64,000 nucleotides of DNA from an uncultured Anaerolineae bacterium (lineage in GTDB: Bacteria > Chloroflexota > Anaerolineae > Promineifilales > Promineifilaceae): contig CAJQMR010000005.1 of assembly GCA_905479495.1 (NCBI GenBank), positions 62,001-126,000 of the forward strand. The letters run 5' to 3'. The position numbers and the translations under genes are program-made. Of the stretch, positions 24,266 through 32,006 are shown one piece after another. The notes below the pieces were generated by a model. It ran no database searches, was not told where the DNA came from, and saw only the letters and a program-made list of their open reading frames with translations. Every line of letters begins with the position of its first letter. The first letter of the stretch is position 1.

Positions 24266-26448
24266 CCCAAAATCAATCTCCCCCAAGTAACATCAAAAAA
24301 TGGCGCGTCTCCCGACGTGGGTTCCTGATTGGATTGGGAGCCACCGTAGCGGCTGTGGCCGTCGGCGTGCCTATCGGCTTGCCCCGCGCCCGCCTGGCCA
24401 TCGCCGACTTTATTGCCACCGGTGGTTCTTTTGGCGGCGTCAATGCGCCCCCCACCAGCTGGTTTGAAATCACCGCCGATAATCGCATCCGCTTCTTCAA
24501 CCCTAAAGTAGAAATGGGCCAGGGCGTCCACACCTCGCTCACCCAGATTGCCGCCGAAGAGCTAGAAGTCGATTGGGAACAGATCGAAGTGGTGCAGGCA
24601 GGCACGGCGCAGGGGTTGAACGACAGCATGGGCACGGGCAACAGCAACTCCGTCTCCAGCACATTTACTCCCATTCGGGAAGCCGCGGCTACCCTGCGGG
24701 AACTGCTGCGCAGCGAAGCCGCCCGTCAACTGGGCGTGCCCGCCGCCAGCCTGAGCATGGCCGCCGGCATCGTCACCGCCAACACCGATCCGTCTAAATC
24801 GCTCAGTTACGGCGAGATCGTCGCCAATGCCGACGTGGCCAGCTGGGAAATTCCCGAAGAAGCGCCCGCGCTCAAGCCCGCCAGCGAATTCCGTTACGTG
24901 GGCAAAGCCACGCCCCGCGTCGATTTTAAAAGCAAGCTCACTGGCGAAGCCAAGTACGGCTACGACATGCGCCTGCCCAATATGCTGTATGGCGCAGTCG
25001 CTCGCCCACGTACCATTGAGGGCAAACTCACCAGCGCCGCCGCTGGTGAAGCGCCCAATCGCCCTGGTGTGGTCACCGTCGTGGCCGAGGCTGATTTTGC
25101 TGGCGTCGCCGCTGAATCCCGCCTGCAAGCGTACGCCGGGGTAGGCAATATGGATTTGGAATGGGAAGACGGCCGTCCCTGGCAGCAGTCCGAAATTGAC
25201 GAGATTGTCACCGTGGGCAACGGCACCCGTGTGGTGGCCCAAAAAGAGGGGGATGTGGCCGATTTACTCGATGGTGACGTACTCACCGCCGAGTTCCGCA
25301 CGCCGCTGGCCGCTCACGCCCATCTGGAACCGCAAGCCGCCCTGGTGGACGTGCAGGCCGACAAAGTGACGGCCTGGGTCTCAACTCAGGCAGCGTACGT
25401 GGTGCGCGGCGAATTGGCCAGCGTCCTGGATATGGATGAGGAGCAGGTGGAGGTGATTCCCACCTACCTTGGCGGCGGTTTTGGCCGCAAGCTGAACGTG
25501 GAATCGGCACGAGAAGCCGCCATTTTGTCCAAAGCGGCGGGGCGGCCCGTACACGTGGGCTGGAACCGCACCGAGGATATGCGCCACGGCTTTTTCCGGC
25601 CCTCTACACACCATGTGATGAAGGGGATGGTGGATGGAAACGGCCGTATCCAGGCCCTCCAGCACGAAATTGCCAGCGGCGACGTGCTCTTCTCCTTCTT
25701 TCCTGGTATCGCGTCCGCCATTGTGGGGGCCGATTTTGGAGCCTACCGTGGCGCACGCCTGGAATACGATGGCATCCCCAACCGCCAAATGGTGAGTTAT
25801 CGCACGCCGCTGCCCGTGCCCACCGGCCCCTGGCGCGGCCTGGGGCTGTTGGCCAGCACCTTTGCCACCGAAAGTTTCATGGACGATTTAGCCCATTCGG
25901 CAGGCATTGACCCACTGCAATTCCGCCTGAACCATCTGACCGACAGCGCGTTGAGCCAGCGCTTTCGCACGGCGCTGGAAACAGTGGCCGAGATGGCCAA
26001 CTGGGGGGGCAGTCTGCCAGAAGGACACGCGCTTGGCCTGGCTATTAATATCGATGCCAAAACCATTGTGGCCCAAGTTGCCGACGTGTCCGTGGAAAAT
26101 GACCAAATTCGGGTACACAACGTTTACTGCGCAATGGACCCTGGCTTTGTCATCAATCCAGACGGGGCCACAGCCCAGGCACAAGGAGCCATTGTGATGG
26201 GGCTTAGCTCCACCTTTTTTGAGGAAATCACCGTAAAAGATGGCGTCATTGAGGCGGCCAATTTTGACCGGTATCCGTTGCTAACCATTAAGGAAACGCC
26301 AAATATTCAGGTGAATCTGCTGCAAAGTGGTGAGGAGCCGTTTGGTATTGGCGAACCTCCCATCGGCCCCATTGCGGCGGCCGTAGGCAACGGCATCTTT
26401 GCCCTAACCGGCCAGCGGCTGACACGCCTGCCGCTGCGGTTGGGCTAA
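24262..26448 (+). CDS. Molybdenum hydroxylase large subunit, Tat-exported (copy 1)
   Basis: 728 residues. A twin-arginine signal (VSRRGFLIG, 16-24, then a hydrophobic stretch) points to export with bound cofactor. The catalytic part shows VEMGQGVHTSLTQIAAEELEV, LGGGFGRKL, PTGPWRGLG and the terminal IGEPPIGPIAAAVGNGIFA with the presumed catalytic Glu at about 698. The arrangement resembles IorB or aldehyde dehydrogenase large subunits that oxidise N-heterocycles or aldehydes outside the cytoplasm. Which substrate is used is unknown. A hairpin repeat follows the stop. It is duplicated at 27256-29439. Confidence 0.93.
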   Translation: MTQNQSPPSNIKKWRVSRRGFLIGLGATVAAVAVGVPIGLPRARLAIADFIATGGSFGGVNAPPTSWFEITADNRIRFFNPKVEMGQGVHTSLTQIAAEELEVDWEQIEVVQAGTAQGLNDSMGTGNSNSVSSTFTPIREAAATLRELLRSEAARQLGVPAASLSMAAGIVTANTDPSKSLSYGEIVANADVASWEIPEEAPALKPASEFRYVGKATPRVDFKSKLTGEAKYGYDMRLPNMLYGAVARPRTIEGKLTSAAAGEAPNRPGVVTVVAEADFAGVAAESRLQAYAGVGNMDLEWEDGRPWQQSEIDEIVTVGNGTRVVAQKEGDVADLLDGDVLTAEFRTPLAAHAHLEPQAALVDVQADKVTAWVSTQAAYVVRGELASVLDMDEEQVEVIPTYLGGGFGRKLNVESAREAAILSKAAGRPVHVGWNRTEDMRHGFFRPSTHHVMKGMVDGNGRIQALQHEIASGDVLFSFFPGIASAIVGADFGAYRGARLEYDGIPNRQMVSYRTPLPVPTGPWRGLGLLASTFATESFMDDLAHSAGIDPLQFRLNHLTDSALSQRFRTALETVAEMANWGGSLPEGHALGLAINIDAKTIVAQVADVSVENDQIRVHNVYCAMDPGFVINPDGATAQAQGAIVMGLSSTFFEEITVKDGVIEAANFDRYPLLTIKETPNIQVNLLQSGEEPFGIGEPPIGPIAAAVGNGIFALTGQRLTRLPLRLG

Positions 26449-26452
26449 ACGC

Positions 26453-26523
26453 AGACAAGGAGCGGCAGTCCTGACTTTAGCTATTTGAAATAGTCTAAGT
26501 ACGGATGGCCGCTCCTGTTTTTT
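26453..26523 (+). terminator. Terminator-like hairpin after hydroxylase copy 1
   Basis: AGGAGCGGC (26458-26466) pairs with GCCGCTCCT (26508-26516), followed by GTTTTTTT. The equivalent position after copy 2 carries a related element (29449), which suggests that it was duplicated with the operon. Confidence 0.7.
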
Positions 26524-26634
26524 CACCTTAGTTAAGCACTTTTTTGTCAGATTATCCTTTCTGTGCCCACAGCCTGACCTTCATGTTAAAATACCCCACC
26601 GGAACAAGAACATAATTACTTTTTCACCGTTCAT

Positions 26635-26700
26635 GTAAAAGCGGGAAGTTTTTGAAATGAAAAAAGCCTGATTTACCCGCTTTTACTCAGGTAATTGGCA
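26635..26700. repeat. GTAAAAGCGGG element, copy A
   Basis: The 11-base stem GTAAAAGCGGG / CCCGCTTTTAC is perfect. A conserved internal AGTTTTTGAAAT and a trailing GTAATTGGC recur in copies at 48049 and partly at 61851. Confidence 0.7.
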
Positions 26701-26770
26701 GATTCCGTCGCGCTCTTTTTTGAAATACTCTCTCCCAATTACAGCAATCCTACAGGGGATAGGCAAATTT

Positions 26771-27259
26771 ATGAAACTGAGAATCAATGGCACAGAATAC
26801 GACGTTGCCGAGGAGCCGCCACGCACTTTACTTTGGGTATTGCATGACGAATTAGGGCTGATTGGCACCAAATATGGCTGCGGCGTAGGTATTTGCGGCA
26901 TCTGTACGGTTCAAATCGACGGCGAGGCCGTGCGCAGCTGCGTGACCCCTCTCTCAAAAGTTGAAGGCGAAATCCGTACCATCGAAGGGCTGGCTACCGT
27001 TGCCGATGACGGTACAAGGGTGCTGCATCCCGTGCAGCAAGCATTCCTGGAAGACCAGGTGCCGCAGTGCGGCTGGTGCATGAGCGGCCAAATGATGGCC
27101 GCTGCCGCCTTCCTGGAACAAAATCCAACACCCAGCGAAGAGGAAATTATCGACGCCATGAACCGGGTTTACTGTCGCTGCGGCTGTTACCATCGCATCA
27201 AAGGTGCGGTGGCCAAAGCAGCTGAACAGATGGCAGTTGGGGAGGGTACGGCCGTATGA
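26771..27259 (+). CDS. Molybdenum hydroxylase small subunit, two [2Fe-2S] clusters (copy 2)
   Basis: 162 residues, the same length as copy 1 and very close to it; the cluster cysteines are conserved (CGVGICGICTVQIDG, QCGWCMSGQMM, CRCGCYHRI). Start ATG 26771 matches copy 1; the longer open frame back to 26720 is not conserved. Its stop overlaps the large subunit start by four bases. Most differences lie in the linker and C-terminal tail (GEGTAV against EETAV, both encoded by an ACGGCCGT site). Confidence 0.95.
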   Translation: MKLRINGTEYDVAEEPPRTLLWVLHDELGLIGTKYGCGVGICGICTVQIDGEAVRSCVTPLSKVEGEIRTIEGLATVADDGTRVLHPVQQAFLEDQVPQCGWCMSGQMMAAAAFLEQNPTPSEEEIIDAMNRVYCRCGCYHRIKGAVAKAAEQMAVGEGTAV

Positions 27260-29439
27260 GTACCAATCAATCCCCCCAAAGCAACGTAAAAAAATGGCGT
27301 ATCTCCCGACGTGGCTTCCTGATTGGCCTGGGCGCGACAGCAGCTGTGGCCGTGGGCATCCCACTTGGCCTGCCAGCAGCCCGCCGCACCATCGCCAACT
27401 ACCTGGCATCGAACGATCCTTTTGGCGGCATCGCCGCCCCGCCTACCACCTGGTTTGAGGTTACGGCCGATAACCGCGTGCGCTTCTTTTCGCCCAAAGT
27501 TGAAATGGGCCAGGGCGTGCATACCGCCTTTGCCCAAATCGCCGCCGAGGAATTGGAAGTTGCCTGGCAGCAGCTTGAGGTAGTCCAGGCCAGCACCGCC
27601 AAAGGGCCAGGCGATGCCTTTGGCACAGCCAACAGCAATTCTGTTTCTAATAACTTTGCCCCGATTCGGGAAGCGGCGGCCACCCTGCGGGAAATGCTGC
27701 GCCAGGAAGCGGCCAATCAATTAGGCGTACCGGCGGCCAGTCTCACCGTCGCCGCAGGCCGCTTCACCGCGACTGATGACCCGGCTAAAACGGCAACCTA
27801 CGGCGAGATTGTGGCCAATGCCGCCGTGGATAGTTGGGAAGTGCCCAAGGAACCCCCAACGCTCAAACCGATCAGCGAGTTTCGCTATGTGGGCCAATCC
27901 ATTCCCCGCGTGGATTTTGAGAGCAAGATCGTTGGCGAAGCGCAGTTTGGCTACGACATGCGCCTGCCCAACATGCTGTATGGCGCTGTGGCCCGACCCA
28001 ACACTATTGAAGGCAAATTAACCCGCGCCGCTGAGGGTGAGGCAGCCAGCGGCCCCGGCGTGGTGACAGTGGTGGCGCAAGATGATTTTGCTGGCGTGGC
28101 CGCCGAGTCTCGCCAGCAGGCGTATGCGGGTGTGGCCAAGATGGAGCTGGAATGGGAAGACGGCCGTCTCTGGCAGCAGTCTGAGCTAGATGAGATCGTC
28201 ACCGTAGGCAACGGCACCCGCGTGGTCATCCAAGACGAAGGCCAGGTGGATGATTTATTGGCAGGCGATGTGCTCACCGCCGAATTCCGCACGCCGCTGG
28301 CCGCCCACGCTCACCTGGAGCCGCCAGCTGCACTGGTGGATGTGCAGGCCGACAAAGCCACCGCCTGGGTTTCGACGCAAGCGGCAGAGGTGGTACAGGG
28401 CACGCTGGCCAAAATTCTAGGCATGAACAAAGATCAGGTAGAGGTGATTCCCACATATCTGGGCGGCGGTTTTGGCCGCAAGCTGGACCTGGAAGCGGCG
28501 CACGAAGCGGCAAGATTGTCTCAAGCCGCAGGCCGCCCGGTGCACGTGGGCTGGACCCGGACCGAAGATATGCGCTACGGCAATTTCCGTCCCTCGACGC
28601 ATCATGTGCTGAGAGGAAAATTGGATGGGAACGGCCGTATCCAGGCCCTGCAGCACGAAATGGCCAGCGGCGATGTGTTCTTTGGCTTCATTCCTGGCAT
28701 TGCGGGAGCCTTTGTGGGGGCCGATTTTGGCGCGTACCGTGGGGCGCGGCTGGAATACGACAGCATCCCCAACCGGCAAATGGTGAGCTACCGTACACCG
28801 CTGCCGGTGCCCACCGGTTTCTGGCGCGGCCTAGGTTTACTGGCTGCTACTTTTGCCATCGAGAGTTTCATGGATGATTTGGCGCATACGGCAAGCATCG
28901 ATCCGCTGCAATTCCGATTGAATCAACTGAGCCAGAGCGGAACAGGCGGCCGTTTCCGCCGTGCATTAGAAACGGTAGCAGAGATGGCCAACTGGGGCGG
29001 CAGCCTGCCGGACGGGCATGCCCACGGCCTGGCCATCAACATCGACGCCAGAACAGTGGTAGCCCAAATTGCTGAAGTTTCGCTTGAAGCTGACCAAATT
29101 CGGGTACACAATGTTTACTGCGCCATGGATCCCGGCCTGGTGATCAATCCAGATGGAGCCATTGCTCAGGCACAAGGGTGCATTGTAATGGGGCTGAGCT
29201 CAACACTGCTAGAGGAAATCAGGGTGAAGGATGGCGTTATAGAAGCGGCTAATTTTGACGGCTACCCTATGCTAAGGTTGAAAGAGACGCCAGAACTCCA
29301 TGTACAGCTGTTGCAAAGCGGCGAAGCACCATTTGGCATTGGCGAACCGCCCATCGGCCCGATTGCTGCGGCCGTGGGCAACGCGATCTTTGCCCTGACG
29401 GGCCAGCGGCTAACGCGTCTGCCGCTGCGGTTGGGCTAG
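27256..29439 (+). CDS. Molybdenum hydroxylase large subunit, Tat-exported (copy 2)
   Basis: 727 residues, co-linear with copy 1 along its full length. The Tat motif ISRRGFLIG, VEMGQGVHTAFAQIAAEELEV, LGGGFGRKL, PTGFWRGLG and IGEPPIGPIAAAVGNAIFA (presumed catalytic Glu near 697) are all present. Substitutions such as GPWRGLG to GFWRGLG near the active-site loop suggest a shifted substrate range rather than a simple dosage copy. This is inference. Electron partner as for copy 1. Confidence 0.93.
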   Translation: MSTNQSPQSNVKKWRISRRGFLIGLGATAAVAVGIPLGLPAARRTIANYLASNDPFGGIAAPPTTWFEVTADNRVRFFSPKVEMGQGVHTAFAQIAAEELEVAWQQLEVVQASTAKGPGDAFGTANSNSVSNNFAPIREAAATLREMLRQEAANQLGVPAASLTVAAGRFTATDDPAKTATYGEIVANAAVDSWEVPKEPPTLKPISEFRYVGQSIPRVDFESKIVGEAQFGYDMRLPNMLYGAVARPNTIEGKLTRAAEGEAASGPGVVTVVAQDDFAGVAAESRQQAYAGVAKMELEWEDGRLWQQSELDEIVTVGNGTRVVIQDEGQVDDLLAGDVLTAEFRTPLAAHAHLEPPAALVDVQADKATAWVSTQAAEVVQGTLAKILGMNKDQVEVIPTYLGGGFGRKLDLEAAHEAARLSQAAGRPVHVGWTRTEDMRYGNFRPSTHHVLRGKLDGNGRIQALQHEMASGDVFFGFIPGIAGAFVGADFGAYRGARLEYDSIPNRQMVSYRTPLPVPTGFWRGLGLLAATFAIESFMDDLAHTASIDPLQFRLNQLSQSGTGGRFRRALETVAEMANWGGSLPDGHAHGLAINIDARTVVAQIAEVSLEADQIRVHNVYCAMDPGLVINPDGAIAQAQGCIVMGLSSTLLEEIRVKDGVIEAANFDGYPMLRLKETPELHVQLLQSGEAPFGIGEPPIGPIAAAVGNAIFALTGQRLTRLPLRLG

Positions 29440-29448
29440 TTGCTGACA

Positions 29449-29513
29449 AGGACTGGCAGTCCTGACCTTAGAACCGTTTCAAATGGCTAAAGTCAGGACT
29501 GCCAGTCCTGTTT
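29449..29513. terminator. Long perfect hairpin between convergent operons
   Basis: AGGACTGGCAGTCCTGAC pairs with GTCAGGACTGCCAGTCCT over 18 bases. It lies between the second hydroxylase operon (plus) and the microprotein operon (minus) and has T-rich flank TTTTC on the plus side. It probably stops both. Confidence 0.75.
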
Positions 29514-29518
29514 TCACG

Positions 29519-29629
29519 CTATTTTTCGCGATCGCGGAGGAAAAAGTAGAGGCCCAGGCCAACGGCCGTTATCAACAAAAGGCCCCCCACCACTACAATA
29601 CCAGCAAGTAATAAGCCAGTTACGGACAT
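29519..29629 (-). CDS. Small single-span membrane protein C (36 aa)
   Basis: Third of three tiny genes after the L,D-transpeptidase. ATG 29629 follows AAGGGGG, a good ribosome site. The product is one hydrophobic helix (GLLLAGIVVVGGLLLITAVG) then LYFFLRDREK, a short positively charged end. The same YFFLRDRE ending occurs in protein A. The gene starts nine bases after gene B's stop. It is too short for routine ORF calling. Coding status rests on the ribosome site, tight operon spacing and similarity to its two neighbours. Function unknown; membrane insertion is likely. Confidence 0.7.
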   Translation of the reverse strand: MSVTGLLLAGIVVVGGLLLITAVGLGLYFFLRDREK

Positions 29630-29638
29630 CGATCCCCC

Positions 29639-29743
29639 TTAGGATTGATTATTCTTTTTCAAGAACAGATAGCCAACAACAATCGTGGCCAATAGCGTTA
29701 GGCCACCGCCACATACGATAATTACAACTTCAACCACACCCAT
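29639..29743 (-). CDS. Small single-span membrane protein B (34 aa)
   Basis: Second of three. It starts four bases after gene A's stop. The helix VVIIVCGGGLTLLATIVVG is followed by YLFLKKNNQS. The Gly-Gly-Gly-Leu core and aromatic-Phe-Leu-basic end align with proteins A and C. Shine-Dalgarno is weak (AGAG), so translation may be coupled to gene A. Function unknown. Confidence 0.65.
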   Translation of the reverse strand: MGVVEVVIIVCGGGLTLLATIVVGYLFLKKNNQS

Positions 29744-29747
29744 TTTT

Positions 29748-29843
29748 CTACTCTCTATCGCGTAAAAAGAAGTAGACGGCAACGCCACCCACAACAACAA
29801 GACCACCACCAGCCACAATCAACATGATTGCCAGCATCGCCAT
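29748..29843 (-). CDS. Small single-span membrane protein A (31 aa)
   Basis: First of three. ATG 29843 lies six bases after the L,D-transpeptidase stop, and AAGGAAA overlaps that stop, so translational coupling is probable. The product has one helix, AIMLIVAGGGLVVVGGVAV, followed by YFFLRDRE. It shares GGGL and the YFFLRDRE end with its neighbours, pointing to tandem duplication. A role linked to the cell-wall enzyme encoded upstream is possible but unproven. Confidence 0.7.
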   Translation of the reverse strand: MAMLAIMLIVAGGGLVVVGGVAVYFFLRDRE

Positions 29844-29849
29844 TTTCCT

Positions 29850-31514
29850 TTAGGGCAAGATTTCTACAATCACGCCCTGTTCAGCCCATTCATACAGTTG
29901 CGCGGAATTTTCATTGCTCAACAGTATACACCCATAGGTCACGGGCGTGCCCAAATTATTGGTCCAGAGCAGATTGGCCCCATCGCGGGTGGGAAAGCCG
30001 TGGAAGCCGTTCATAAACTCGACATTAGGCGCAGGCTGGTAAATGCCCATGAAACTCGGCATCCACAAATCCCAGCTGGAGGCGTAGGCATTGGGTTCAT
30101 GCGTTTGAATTTGGAACACACCAGGGGCGGTCGGGCTGGAAGCGATGCCGGTGCTGGCCGGCCACTCCCATTTGAGCGCGCCGTTTTCGTACACCCAGGC
30201 CCGCTGCTGGCTGATGCTCACCACGATGCGCTTGCCGTCCACCACAGGATACGGCAGCAAATCATCCGGCGAAGGAATGATGATGCTTTGCCCCACACTA
30301 AGCGCATCACCCACACCGGGGTTGGCCGCCTGAATCCAAGGATACGGCATACCCACCTTACGGCCGATTCCGGCAAAAGTGTCGCCCGCTTGCACCACGT
30401 ACTGGCTGGGGCTGTGGTAAATGCGCAGGTTGATGTTTTCTTGTTGGTTTTTGATGGCCTCAGTAACGGCCGTTAACGCCAACTCTTCATCCAGATATCG
30501 ATTTTCACCCAGAGCTGCATTGCGGTCGGTAAAAAATTGGGCGGCTTTGTCAGGGTCAAGCGTCCAGTTGAATTGGCTGGGGCTGCTGGGATCAACCGCC
30601 AGTGTGAGCCAGTCACCCCAAATTTGGGGGCCAACCACCCAACTCACTGCTTCATCCTGCACCGGGTCGGCAGCCTGAATGGTGATGGTGGTGCTCAACA
30701 AGGCTTCTGCTTGAGACACAAACCCACTTACATCCGTGATAGCAGGCGGGACAGTCTGCATCACCAGTTGAACTTCGCCGTTTTGGGCGGCGGTTGTGCC
30801 GCTTTGGGCCAGGGCTGCGACGGTGGCCGCTACATTCAGACTTCGCCCATCGGCGGCGGGTGTGGTGTGTACCTGCCCATTTTCAATTAGCAATCCAGCA
30901 TTTACCGGCTCGATGGCCAGTTCAGCGGCGCGGTTTTGTAGATAGGTTTGGGAAACGGCCGTATCCAACACCCAGTTTGGTTCCACAGCCATCGTGCCCG
31001 TTTGAATTAGTTCTAGCCAGGCTTCGGGGGTACGGCCGTAGGCGTGAGCATTTTTGGCCGTCGCCGCCGCATCCAGGGTCAGTCCCAGGTCCGCCGGGGA
31101 GACCAACCAGAAGGTGTCTTCATGCGTCAGGCGGAGAGTTTGCTGATTGGTATTGTTTTGCAGCGCCACCGCTGCTTCGGTCTGGGTCATACGGCCCACG
31201 TCCACGTCCATCACCTGCACGCCGGGCATGACTAAGTCGCTCAGGTAGATGAGACCAGCCCCAGCAATGGTGATGAAACCGCCGGTTAATAATGCCAGCA
31301 GGACAAAGCCGAAGAAGAAATATTGGAGGAACGGCCGTTTGCGCTGAACAGGCTGCGGCAAAGCTTGAGGTTGCGCCGTCGCTGCGGGAAACCACAGTTC
31401 GGTGGGTGCATTCGCCAAAGAGTGTGGCTGAGCAGGTGTGGGATCATCTACAACCACATGATGTGGCGTGACGGGTCTACGGAAAAATTGGGTTTTGAGT
31501 TCGTTGGTTTGCAT
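29850..31514 (-). CDS. L,D-transpeptidase with PG-binding and LysM domains
   Basis: 554 residues. A cytoplasmic Pro-rich head (1-60) and a single membrane span (about 63-92, YFFFGFVLLALLTGGFITIA) come first. Two regions like the PG_binding_4 (VanW-linked) domain fill about 95-370. A LysM follows (YVVQAGDTFAGIGRK, about 382-425). The catalytic YkuD domain has H505 in GFHGFP and C529 in TYGCILLS. It is anchored outside and should cross-link peptidoglycan by 3-3 bonds, or attach proteins. GCAGGA precedes ATG 31514. It heads an operon with three tiny membrane proteins. Confidence 0.93.
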   Translation of the reverse strand: MQTNELKTQFFRRPVTPHHVVVDDPTPAQPHSLANAPTELWFPAATAQPQALPQPVQRKRPFLQYFFFGFVLLALLTGGFITIAGAGLIYLSDLVMPGVQVMDVDVGRMTQTEAAVALQNNTNQQTLRLTHEDTFWLVSPADLGLTLDAAATAKNAHAYGRTPEAWLELIQTGTMAVEPNWVLDTAVSQTYLQNRAAELAIEPVNAGLLIENGQVHTTPAADGRSLNVAATVAALAQSGTTAAQNGEVQLVMQTVPPAITDVSGFVSQAEALLSTTITIQAADPVQDEAVSWVVGPQIWGDWLTLAVDPSSPSQFNWTLDPDKAAQFFTDRNAALGENRYLDEELALTAVTEAIKNQQENINLRIYHSPSQYVVQAGDTFAGIGRKVGMPYPWIQAANPGVGDALSVGQSIIIPSPDDLLPYPVVDGKRIVVSISQQRAWVYENGALKWEWPASTGIASSPTAPGVFQIQTHEPNAYASSWDLWMPSFMGIYQPAPNVEFMNGFHGFPTRDGANLLWTNNLGTPVTYGCILLSNENSAQLYEWAEQGVIVEILP

Positions 31515-32006
31515 CGAAAAAGTCCTGCTTTATTACAGTTTTTGAATAATGATAGTATGCCGGACCTTGGTCCACCTTACATGACGCTTACCTGATTTCC
31601 GCCATGCTGCAAAGCTACGCCAGCTGGTTCTAAATTATTTCGAGCTGGAAAAACACCCCCATATATTGACACGGGAAGCAAATATCATTAATATTTCCAT
31701 ATCTGGGGCCAAGCCATTGCTTCCCCGGGTCAATTTAATCGCTTTGCTGCCTCACAGGGGCTTGACCAGCAAACTCATTTCACGTTAGCCCCGGTGGAGG
31801 TTGGATATGTTCGCTCGTCCCCCAACATAACCCTTTTTTGATGTAACTGAATATTGGTAGCAAACGGCCGTTCCTGGCACATATTCGCGTCGGGATTTTT
31901 GGCTTGTCTATTTTTTGCTTCCCGCCCACAAGAAATTGCGTGGCCGGGTTACTTTCGTTTGGGCAAATTGCCGTGGCGCAATCTGCCCGCCTATGGAGAA
32001 CATCTC
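31515..32006. other. Divergent gap with inverted repeat
   Basis: 492 bases between the L,D-transpeptidase and SPFH genes. An imperfect inverted repeat, TTGACACGGGAAGCAA (31666) / TTGCTTCCCCGGGTCAA (31717), lies near the middle and may be a shared operator or a hairpin in a leader. The open frame from 31854 into the SPFH gene is not supported as coding before ATG 32007. Confidence 0.5.

Larger units (their letters stand above)
26449..26770. other. 322-base gap between duplicated hydroxylase operons
   Basis: Contains the terminator-like hairpin at 26453-26523 and the AAAAGCGGG-type element at 26635-26700. The second operon's promoter should lie after these. No gene is seen. Confidence 0.6.

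Noticed and set aside
29529..29536. HIP1 site (GCGATCGC), hinting at a cyanobacterium
   Set aside because: A single occurrence is compatible with chance; the abundant palindrome here is ACGGCCGT.
30145..31595. Several plus-strand open frames opposite the L,D-transpeptidase
   Set aside because: They lack starts with ribosome sites and lie over intact LysM and YkuD motifs on the other strand.
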